Shown here in pieces: positions 51,050 to 57,954 of a DNA stretch of 64,000 nt (its first letter is position 1; every line of letters starts with the position of its first letter). Source of the stretch: Clostridia bacterium (GTDB lineage Bacteria; Bacillota_A; Clostridia; Christensenellales; Aristaeellaceae); the NCBI GenBank assembly GCA_017517815.1, contig JAFWYA010000014.1, forward strand, positions 62,001 to 126,000. Direction: 5' to 3'. Both the position numbers and the translations under genes were made by a program. The notes beneath the pieces were generated by a model, which saw only the letters and a list, made by a program, of their open reading frames with translations, was not told where the DNA came from and made no database searches.

Positions 51050-52135
51050 ATGCAGGACCATTCCATCGACGAGGCGCTGAGCCGCCTGCATCACACCGCC
51101 GCGCCCGAGAGTTTTGAAACCGGCTGGCGCGCCGCGGTCAGACGGGAGGAAATTTTGAAAATGAGTGAAAAGAAAAAGAGCTTCAAACGCTTCTGGCGCA
51201 TCGCCGTGCCTGCGCTGTGCGCGCTGGTGCTGGTCATCGGCGGCCTGCATGTGGGGCAGATGGATCAGCCCGCGGCTTCCATGCCATCCGACATGGTGAT
51301 GATGTCGCGCAGCAGCAGCAAGCTGGCGTCCAATGCCAGCTATGATACTGTCTATGAAGAAGCCGCCTACGATACGGGCTATGCCATGACCTCCGGCAGC
51401 GCCGCAAGCACATACGGCAGCGCCGCAAGCACATACGGCAGCGCCGCGCCCGCAGCGCAGGAAAGCCGCAAGCTGGTGCGCACCGCCGACCTGTCCATCC
51501 GTACCACAGCTTTTGATCAGGCGCTGGAAAATGCCCAGACCCTGCTTGCCGACATGGGCGGCTATGTGGAAAGCCTGTACCAGTACGGCGAAACCACCCG
51601 CCGCATCAACCTGACCATGCGCGTGCCTTCTCCGAAGCTGGATGCATTCCTCTCCGGCGCAGAGGGCCTGGGCCGCGTGATCGACCGCAGCGAATCCACC
51701 ACCGACATGACGACGCGCTATGTGGACAATCAGGCGAGGCTCAACACGCTGTACGCCAAGCGTGACCGCCTGAACGAACTGCTGCTGAAGGCCGAGGACG
51801 TGAGCGACCTCATCGAGATCGAATCCGCCATTGCCGATACCCAGTACCAGATCGACAGCTACGAATCCACCCAGCGCTCCATCGACAGTCAGGTTGACAT
51901 GAGCGCCGTGACTCTCAACCTGATCGAAGAAAAGCCCGCTGATACCGCGCAGGCCGACGTGAGCCTGCTGGAGCGCATGCGCGCCGCCTTTGCCGCCTCC
52001 GTGGAATGGACGGGCGAGTTTGTGCGCGACGTGGCGGTGTTCATCGTGATGATCCTGCCTGTGGCCGTGCCCGTGGGCGTGATCGCGCTGGTGATCGTAC
52101 TCATCCGCCGCCGCAAGAAAATGAAGGAGGTCTGA
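51050..52135 (+). CDS. DUF4349 membrane protein, putative anti-sigma factor
   Basis: 361 residues from the ATG at 51050 after AAAGGAGG. Residues 1-42 are cytoplasmic and short, as in anti-sigma proteins; a helix (about 45-63) spans the membrane. A low-complexity stretch with 2.5 copies of a seven-residue unit (SAASTYG) follows. The DUF4349 domain (about 140-310) has RKLVRTADLSIRTTAFDQALENAQTLLADMGGYVES, INLTMRVPSPKLDAFLSGAEGLG and a coiled coil. A last helix (about 325-350) follows. Pairing with the ECF gene is the main reason for the anti-sigma call. Confidence 0.75.
   Translation: MQDHSIDEALSRLHHTAAPESFETGWRAAVRREEILKMSEKKKSFKRFWRIAVPALCALVLVIGGLHVGQMDQPAASMPSDMVMMSRSSSKLASNASYDTVYEEAAYDTGYAMTSGSAASTYGSAASTYGSAAPAAQESRKLVRTADLSIRTTAFDQALENAQTLLADMGGYVESLYQYGETTRRINLTMRVPSPKLDAFLSGAEGLGRVIDRSESTTDMTTRYVDNQARLNTLYAKRDRLNELLLKAEDVSDLIEIESAIADTQYQIDSYESTQRSIDSQVDMSAVTLNLIEEKPADTAQADVSLLERMRAAFAASVEWTGEFVRDVAVFIVMILPVAVPVGVIALVIVLIRRRKKMKEV
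51395..51447 (+). repeat. 21-base tandem repeat, 2.5 copies
   Basis: The unit starting GGCAGCGCCGCAAGC occurs at 51395-51415, exactly again at 51416-51436, and partly at 51437-51447. It encodes the SAASTYG repeats in the DUF4349 protein and may vary in copy number. Confidence 0.85.
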
Positions 52136-52140
52136 CCCCC

Positions 52141-52791
52141 ATGAAACGCCTTTCCGCCCTGCTTTTGGCCCTGATGCTGCTGTTTTCCTGCGCCCTTGCC
52201 GAAGAAGCCGCTTTGCCCGCCCCCACCGTGATCACCGCCAGCGGAAGCGCCACGCTGCCCCTTTCGGCTGACAGCGCCCTGATCACGCTGACGGTGCATG
52301 CCGCCGGTGAAACGCTGGCCGATGCGGAAAGCAGCGCTGCCGCCATGGTGGATGCGCTCACCGCCGCGCTGCTTGGCGCAGGCGCCGCCGAGAGCGACAT
52401 TCAAAGCGCGCGCGGAGAGGTGCAGACCAACGCCCAGTACCACTACAACAAGGTCAGTTCTCCCCAGTGGACCGCCACCGGCTTTGATGTGGAATACATC
52501 CTTACCGTGGCGCTGCACGACGTAGGCCGCCTTGCTCAGCTGGTGGACGCCGTGCTGCTTTGCGAGGCAAACGTCAGCTACACCGTCACTCTGCGCTGCA
52601 GCCGCAGCGATGAAATCTACCGTCAGGCGCTGGCGCAGGCTGCGCAAAACGCCATGGAAAAGGCACGCACCCTCGCCGAAGCCTGCGGCTTTGCGGTGGA
52701 GAATGTCGTAAGCGTGACCGAGCTGCCTGCCGAGCAGACCAGCGAGCTGGAAGTCAGCGCCGCCGCCCAGGTGTGCCTGAACGTCAGATAA
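52141..52791 (+). CDS. Exported SIMPL-domain (DUF541) protein
   Basis: 216 residues, starting five bases after the DUF4349 stop. Signal peptide (1-20, ending CALA). The SIMPL domain has VITASGSATLPLSADSALITLTVHAAGETLADAESSAAAMVDALTAALLGAGAAESDIQSA and VEYILTVALHDVGRLAQLVDAVL with the late ARTLAEACGFAVENVVSV. The family is of periplasmic or surface proteins of unknown exact role, often linked to envelope stress. Confidence 0.85.
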   Translation: MKRLSALLLALMLLFSCALAEEAALPAPTVITASGSATLPLSADSALITLTVHAAGETLADAESSAAAMVDALTAALLGAGAAESDIQSARGEVQTNAQYHYNKVSSPQWTATGFDVEYILTVALHDVGRLAQLVDAVLLCEANVSYTVTLRCSRSDEIYRQALAQAAQNAMEKARTLAEACGFAVENVVSVTELPAEQTSELEVSAAAQVCLNVR

Positions 52792-52803
52792 ACGGAGGAA
52801 ACC

Positions 52804-53436
52804 ATGCGAAAGACGCTCTGCCTTGTGCTGACCGCCGTGCTTGCGCTGTGCGCCCTGTGTGCGCATGCCGACGGCGTTGGCCAGACCTACAAAGCCTTTG
52901 AAGCCAGCTACGCCGAAAACATCGTCTTTATCAACGAAAACACCGGCCGCATGCTTCTGCCCCACAACCTTACCAAGGACTACGATTCCCGCGCCAGGCG
53001 CTTCTACCGCATCCAGAGCGGCGCGCTGTCGATGGAGATGCACATGGACGACAGCGGCGAGCGCATCGCCACCTGCCTCATCACCCTCACAGCGCCTGCG
53101 GGCATGACCTACGGCGACGCGCAGTACCGCGACTTTGCCACCGCAGGCTACCACAGCTACGCGCTCATCATGGCCATGAGCGACGCTGCCACCGCCGCCG
53201 ACCGCTACGGTCTGGTGGAGCAGGTGAACTGGGGCATCAAGCAGTACGGCGGCGCATTTGACACCGAATGCGGCGATTACCGCCTTACCTGCAAAAGCGA
53301 AAACGGCGTAGCCGCCATGCTTTTTGAAAACGCGCTGCTGGTGCCTCAAACGCCAGAACCGGCAGAACCCGCGCCCGAAATGGACATCATCGACGAGGAC
53401 GCGCCTGAAGAAGAGGGCGATTCGCTCGCAGGCTGA
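52804..53436 (+). CDS. Exported hypothetical protein
   Basis: 210 residues, ACGGAGG upstream. Signal peptide (1-22, ending AHA). The mature part has no motif I recognise: FINENTGRMLLPHNLTKDYDSRARRFYRIQSGALSMEMHMDDSGERIATCLITLTAPAGMTYGD. It has an acidic tail (EPAEPAPEMDIIDEDAPEEEGD). It is the last gene of the sigma-factor operon, so it may be part of the envelope response. Confidence 0.7.
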   Translation: MRKTLCLVLTAVLALCALCAHADGVGQTYKAFEASYAENIVFINENTGRMLLPHNLTKDYDSRARRFYRIQSGALSMEMHMDDSGERIATCLITLTAPAGMTYGDAQYRDFATAGYHSYALIMAMSDAATAADRYGLVEQVNWGIKQYGGAFDTECGDYRLTCKSENGVAAMLFENALLVPQTPEPAEPAPEMDIIDEDAPEEEGDSLAG

Positions 53437-53474
53437 TTTTTCCATAACATAATACGATACAATACATTTCAAAG

Positions 53475-53494
53475 CGGGCTGCGGCCCGTTTTTT
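53475..53494 (+). terminator. Terminator of the sigma-factor operon
   Basis: CGGGC (53475-53479), loop TGCG, GCCCG (53484-53488), then six T. Confidence 0.7.
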
Positions 53495-53542
53495 CAATGG
53501 AAGAATTGGCATGACTTTTGGAAAGAATTCGCACATTGCGTC

Positions 53543-53571
53543 TTGACATGTCGCGTCTGACCCCCTACAAT
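53543..53571 (+). promoter_or_regulatory. Promoter of the AraC gene
   Basis: TTGACA (53543-53548) and TACAAT (53566-53571) are 17 bases apart, a strong consensus match. Confidence 0.8.
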
Positions 53572-53572
53572 A

Positions 53573-53605
53573 TAGTGTGGACTTCCTTTCAGGCAATCCA
53601 CACTA
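53573..53605 (+). promoter_or_regulatory. Inverted repeat in the AraC leader
   Basis: TAGTGTGGA (53573-53581) and TCCACACTA (53597-53605) are perfect complements with a 15-base loop. They begin at the transcription start. The element may be an operator or an mRNA hairpin. Confidence 0.45.
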
Positions 53606-53625
53606 CAGAATGGGAGACAGAAACG

Positions 53626-54534
53626 ATGTCCTACGTAACCTTCGTTCCTCAGGCGCCCATCGGTGAGAGCGCCGATCCCGGCATTTTTGTTCAGGGTACC
53701 CACGTGCCCGCGCTGCTGGCAGAGCAGAGCGGCGTGTGGATCAAGACCGCCGGCAGCGCGATCCTGCTGCAGGACAGCTACCGACTTTCCAGCTGCGAAA
53801 ACCCCATGTGGCTGGTAGTGGACGACGGCAATATTCTTTTCCAGCACCGCGATATGGAGGTGCCCCTCAAAAAGGGCGAATGCGCGGTGATCCCCGCCGG
53901 CACCGAGGGCTGCCTCATCCTCAAGGCCAAGGACACCCGCCTTTTGTGGCTGACGGTCGACGGCCCGCTGACCGAAAGCTTCATGCGTCAGATGAACGCA
54001 TACAATCGCGTGCCTGCCAAGCAGGGCATGCTTCCCAGCATGGTCATCCTCATCCGGCAGATCGTGCAGGTGCTGGTGCGCCACACCGGTACCAGCGACG
54101 CCAGCTTCCAGCTGGAGCAGCTTTTGTGGGGCCTCATCGCCGCGCACAGCGGCCAGAGCGTTGCCACCAGCGCCACCCTCAGCCATGAGATCGCCCGCGT
54201 GGTCGACGCGCTGCGCGCCTGCCGCTACCGCGACGCCTTCTCTCTGGCCGACATGGCCGCCATCAGCCGCATGCCTGTGGAAACCTTCCGCAAGCGCTTC
54301 ACCGCAGAGCTTGGCATTCCCCCGCTGGGCTACCTGCAGTTTTTGAAGATGGAGCGCGCCAAAACGCTTCTGCGCGATGGCATGAGCGTGCGCAACACCG
54401 GCGTGGAGATCGGCATGCCCGACCCCTACCACTTCTCCAAGCAGTTCAAGCGCATCGTGGGCATGAGCCCCACGGCCTACCTCAAGCATGTGGGCCGCGA
54501 GGACCACACCCCGCGCCTGACCCTCAACGACTGA
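53626..54534 (+). CDS. AraC-family transcriptional regulator
   Basis: 302 residues from the ATG at 53626. The N-terminal 110 residues look like a cupin ligand-binding domain (RDMEVPLKKGECAVIPAGTEGCLILKAKDTRLLWLTVDG). The C-terminal 100 residues hold two helix-turn-helix units (FSLADMAAISRMPVETFRKRFTAELGIPPLGYLQFLKMERAKTLL and TGVEIGMPDPYHFSKQFKRIVGMSPTAYL). It is followed by phosphofructokinase after 58 bases, but control of that gene is not shown. Confidence 0.88.
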   Translation: MSYVTFVPQAPIGESADPGIFVQGTHVPALLAEQSGVWIKTAGSAILLQDSYRLSSCENPMWLVVDDGNILFQHRDMEVPLKKGECAVIPAGTEGCLILKAKDTRLLWLTVDGPLTESFMRQMNAYNRVPAKQGMLPSMVILIRQIVQVLVRHTGTSDASFQLEQLLWGLIAAHSGQSVATSATLSHEIARVVDALRACRYRDAFSLADMAAISRMPVETFRKRFTAELGIPPLGYLQFLKMERAKTLLRDGMSVRNTGVEIGMPDPYHFSKQFKRIVGMSPTAYLKHVGREDHTPRLTLND

Positions 54535-54592
54535 CACCATGGTTCCTGCGCGGGCCTTCCCCCGCGCCATCGATAACAAGGAGTGATTTTCT

Positions 54593-55645
54593 GTGATCCG
54601 TAAGATCGGTATTCTGACCAGCGGCGGCGACTCTCCCGGAATGAACGCGGCGGTTGTGGGCGTGGCCCGCTGCGCCGCAGCGCATGGCATTCAGCTGATG
54701 GGCATCAAGCGCGGCTACAACGGCCTGCTGGGCCTGAGCGAAAACCCCGAAGACGATATCGCGGCGCTGGATCTTGAAACCGTACTGGATATTGCCGACG
54801 GCCGTGGTACCTTCCTGCGTACCGCCCGCTGCGACGAATTCCGTCAGCCTGAAGTGCAGCGCCAGTGCGCGCAGAACCTGCGCAACCTGGGCATCGACGC
54901 GCTGGTTGTGTGCGGCGGCGACGGCTCCTTCAACGGCGCTCTGCGTCTGGCCGAGCTGGGCATCCCCTGCATCGGCATTCCCGGCACCATCGACAACGAC
55001 CTGGGCTACACCGAGCGCACCCTCGGTTATGACTCCGCCGTCAACTGCTGCGTGGAGGCCGTGCGCGCCATCCGCGCCACCAGCCGCAGCCACGACCGTC
55101 CCGCCGTTGTGCAGGTCATGGGCCGTCATTGCGGCGATATCGCCATGAAGACCGCTATGGCCACCGGCGCCGAAATGATCGTTGTGCCCGAAATGCGCTG
55201 GGACGTTGACAAGGTGGCTGCGCGCCTCAACAATCTGGTTGCCCGCGGCAACACCCGCGCCACCCTCATCATCAGCGAAAACTGCTGGGACAACATGAAG
55301 GAGTTTGACTGGCGCAAGTTCCTCAACGACAACGGCAAGACCATCTATCCTCACGAGCCCATCAACGCCGAGCGCCTCGCCAGCATTCTCAAGCGCAAGT
55401 GCGGCGGCCTTGAGGTTCGCGCCACCGTGCTTGGCTACGTCCAGCGCGGCGTGCAGCCCACCGCTGAGGACAGCGCATTTGCCTTTGAAGCTGCCAACCT
55501 GGCCATCCAGCTGCTCAACCGCGGCGTGATCAACCAGGCCATCGGCATCCGTCACGGCCGCGTGTTCAACATGCCCATCGCCGACGCTCTGCTGATGAAG
55601 AAGCACTTCGACCGCGAGACCTACGACCTGATCAACTCGCTGTAA
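54593..55645 (+). CDS. pfkA: ATP-type 6-phosphofructokinase
   Basis: 350 residues, GTG start nine bases after AAGGAG. ILTSGGDSPGMNAAV starts the family; GGDGS is at 108-112 with the Gly typical of ATP users, and PGTIDND at 130-136 holds the catalytic Asp. Substrate Arg-bearing stretches such as VMGRHCGDIA follow. It catalyses fructose 6-phosphate phosphorylation in glycolysis. Slightly longer than the E. coli enzyme (320). A strong terminator follows. Confidence 0.93.
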   Translation: MIRKIGILTSGGDSPGMNAAVVGVARCAAAHGIQLMGIKRGYNGLLGLSENPEDDIAALDLETVLDIADGRGTFLRTARCDEFRQPEVQRQCAQNLRNLGIDALVVCGGDGSFNGALRLAELGIPCIGIPGTIDNDLGYTERTLGYDSAVNCCVEAVRAIRATSRSHDRPAVVQVMGRHCGDIAMKTAMATGAEMIVVPEMRWDVDKVAARLNNLVARGNTRATLIISENCWDNMKEFDWRKFLNDNGKTIYPHEPINAERLASILKRKCGGLEVRATVLGYVQRGVQPTAEDSAFAFEAANLAIQLLNRGVINQAIGIRHGRVFNMPIADALLMKKHFDRETYDLINSL

Positions 55646-55658
55646 TGCAAAGCACAAA

Positions 55659-55689
55659 ACCGGCACAGCAAATGCTGTGCCGGTTTTTT
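55659..55689 (+). terminator. Terminator of phosphofructokinase
   Basis: ACCGGCACAGCA (55659-55670) pairs with TGCTGTGCCGGT (55673-55684), then T residues. It could also stop minus-strand transcripts. Confidence 0.88.
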
Positions 55690-56036
55690 CAATTCTTACA
55701 TGCAACCCGAACGCCGCTGAACGGCGGCAGCTTTGTGCCCGGTTCATCCGTCTGTCCGCCGAAGCAGCGCCAGTCTGTGTGCAAAAGCAGCTTCCCGCTG
55801 CACGGCGGCATTTCTGCTTCCCTGTCTGAGAAATTGAACATCGCCAGCACTGTCTGCGAAGCGGCGGTTCGGGTATAGCCAAACAGGCATTTGTTGTCGC
55901 TTTTGCAGTCCAGCCATTGAAAACCTTCGTGGGTTTCGTCCGCTTCCCACAGGGCCGGATTTGCCAGATACAGGCTGTTGAGTTCGCTGATGTAACGATG
56001 AAAAGCCTGATGCGCACAAGAACAGCAGCGGCCCAT
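55689..56036 (-). pseudogene. glgB: C-terminal remnant of glycogen branching enzyme
   Basis: The 115-residue frame from HQAFHRYISELNSLYLANPALWEADETHEGFQWLDCKSDNKCLFGYTR through VLAMFNFSDREAEMPP and LLLHTDWRCFGGQT matches the end of 1,4-alpha-glucan branching enzymes, including the C-terminal beta domain. The catalytic barrel is entirely absent: similarity stops near 56015, and the upstream sequence belongs to the promoter of the next gene. The frame itself is intact to the stop, so loss was probably by a deletion or replacement rather than slow decay. I see no other glgB in the window. Confidence 0.75.
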
Positions 56037-56054
56037 CCGCTGAAATCACCTCTG

Positions 56055-56084
56055 TTGTTGTATCTCTACCCTTCGTGTGATAAT
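56055..56084 (+). promoter_or_regulatory. Promoter of the TSUP-kinase fusion gene
   Basis: TTGTTG (56055-56060) and GATAAT (56079-56084) are 18 bases apart, with an extended TGT before the -10. Confidence 0.55.
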
Positions 56085-56131
56085 ATAAAAAAAGGCCGCA
56101 TCCAATCTGACAAAAACACGGTGAAACAAAA

Positions 56132-57655
56132 ATGGGATATGAATATATCGTTGTAACGCTTGCAGCAGCGCTCGCAGGCATTGGTACCGGCCTTGTTGGC
56201 CTCAGCGCAGCAACTGCAATGGTTCCCCTTCTGATCGTTCTGTGCCCTTCTTTTGGCGGCGAGCACGGGGCTTATATGGCCACGGCGATCGCGCTTGCAA
56301 GCGACATCCTCGGCTCAGCAGTCACCACGGGTGTTTATGCCAAAAACAAAAAGATCGATCTCAGGCACGGCTGGCTGATCGCAGCGTGCATCATCGGCAT
56401 GTGCACGGTGGGCTCGGTCGCCGCTTATTTCACCCATCAGACGGTGCTGGGCGGTTTTTCGCTGTTTTTGTGCGTGGCCATTGGTATCCGCTTTCTTGTA
56501 AAGCCGGATTCAAAGGAACGGCCTGAAAAGGACGGCAAGGTCAGGCTGACGGCCCGGGAGATCGCAGTTTCCCTGTTTTTTGGGCTGACGATCGGTTTTG
56601 GCACAGGCTTCTTCGGATCGGGCGGCGGCATGATGATGCTGATCGTTTTTACTGCGATGCTTGGTTACGACCGCAAGACTGCCGTTGGCACCTCAACCTT
56701 CATTATGACCTTCACGGCGCTGATCGCTTCGGTCAGCCATATTCTCATCGAACCGGCGATCATTCTTGAATGCTGGGACTATCTTTTGATTGCCGTAGTG
56801 GTCGCCACAGCCTTTTCGCTCGTCAGCGCAAGGTTTGCCAACAGGGTCAACGCCAGAACCGTCGGGTCTGTTACCGGCGCCATATTGCTTGTGCTGGGTC
56901 TTTCCATGATCGTTATCAACAATGCCGACAGAATCAACATGACCTATCTGTTTGAATTTTTAAGGGTGCTGGGCATTTACATCGGCTGCATCGCAGCTTT
57001 GGCAGCGCTTCTGATCATCGTGCGCTTTACCATCACGGTTCCTGATTACATTTTCAGAAAGCTTTTGCACGTGGTGGCCTTTACGTCCATTTTGCCGCTT
57101 GCTTACAGCACAAACCTCTGGTGGATCGCTGTTGCAGTTGAGGTGTTTTTCCTTATTCTGATCGTCGCTGCGCTCCTGTTTTTTGAAAAGTTCTCCTTTT
57201 ACAAGGGCCTGTTTGTGGAAAAAGCCCGGCACGAAGTGATCATCAGCTTTGTGACCCTGTTCAGCCTGATGGCGCTCATGCTGGCGGTATTCTGGGGCGC
57301 GCTTGGCGCTGAGCACAAGTATATCGCGGTGGCCGCGATCATGGCCTGGGGTCCCGGCGACGCCGCAGCAGCCATTGTGGGCAGGAACTTTGGCAAACAC
57401 AAGCTGCAGGGAAAAATGATCGAAGGTGTGAAGTCGGCAGAAGGCAGCGTTGCAATGGCGATTGCATCCTTTGTGTGCGTTTTGCCGATATTGCTTTTGT
57501 TGTCGGGCCACTCGTGGTATATATCCCTGGCGTTTTCGCTGATCATTGCCCCTGTTGCATCCCTCACCGAGCTGTTTACCAAAAAAGGCTGGGATACCAT
57601 CACCGTGCCGGTTGTTTCCGCGCTTGTATTATGTATCTCCTTGCTTTGGGGCTGA
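56132..57655 (+). CDS. Fusion of TauE/SafE (TSUP) exporter and dolichol/phytol-kinase-like domain
   Basis: 507 residues. Residues 1-265 form a complete TSUP transporter, with eight helices in two repeats; GFGTGFFGSGGG (155-166) is the typical second-repeat motif. TSUP proteins export sulfite, sulfoacetate and related anions. Residues 275-507 form a separate polytopic domain with RKLLHVV (309-315), GPGDAAAAIVGRNFGKHKL (407-425), GKMIEGVKSAEGSVAM (428-443) and TELFTKKGWDTITVPVV (479-495). These are the signatures of SEC59/phytol-kinase (COG0170) CTP-dependent enzymes. No frame break separates the halves. The ribosome site is weak. Base composition is more AT-rich than that of its neighbours. 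Confidence 0.8.
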   Translation: MGYEYIVVTLAAALAGIGTGLVGLSAATAMVPLLIVLCPSFGGEHGAYMATAIALASDILGSAVTTGVYAKNKKIDLRHGWLIAACIIGMCTVGSVAAYFTHQTVLGGFSLFLCVAIGIRFLVKPDSKERPEKDGKVRLTAREIAVSLFFGLTIGFGTGFFGSGGGMMMLIVFTAMLGYDRKTAVGTSTFIMTFTALIASVSHILIEPAIILECWDYLLIAVVVATAFSLVSARFANRVNARTVGSVTGAILLVLGLSMIVINNADRINMTYLFEFLRVLGIYIGCIAALAALLIIVRFTITVPDYIFRKLLHVVAFTSILPLAYSTNLWWIAVAVEVFFLILIVAALLFFEKFSFYKGLFVEKARHEVIISFVTLFSLMALMLAVFWGALGAEHKYIAVAAIMAWGPGDAAAAIVGRNFGKHKLQGKMIEGVKSAEGSVAMAIASFVCVLPILLLLSGHSWYISLAFSLIIAPVASLTELFTKKGWDTITVPVVSALVLCISLLWG

Positions 57656-57954
57656 CGGAATCGCCCAAGCAGCCATAAAAGCCAGACTGTTTTTTGCAGT
57701 CTGGCTTTTATTTTATGTCATCGCCGCGCAGTGCGCAGGCGTTGTTTTTTTTGGCGCGCCCGGAAGCGAAGGGAGCCCGGCACAAATAATCGCCGGCTGC
57801 GTACCGTCGGTCAAGAGAGAGGAGAACCGTTCATCTTACGTAAGAGCATCCCTTTGCGCCGCTTCCGCGCGCATTTGTCTTTTTCGACAATATCACTATA
57901 CCATTCATATGTGGACAAACCGTGACCATCAGGCAAACAAACAGCGAAAACAAA
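57656..57954. other. Intergenic region, no gene seen
   Basis: It contains the fusion-gene terminator and then about 240 bases with no frame that has a ribosome site on either strand, and no strong hairpin before the dnaE stop. Confidence 0.5.
57677..57712 (+). terminator. Terminator of the TSUP-kinase fusion gene
   Basis: AAAAGCCAGACTG (57677-57689) pairs with CAGTCTGGCTTTT (57697-57709), followed by ATTTT. Confidence 0.88.
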
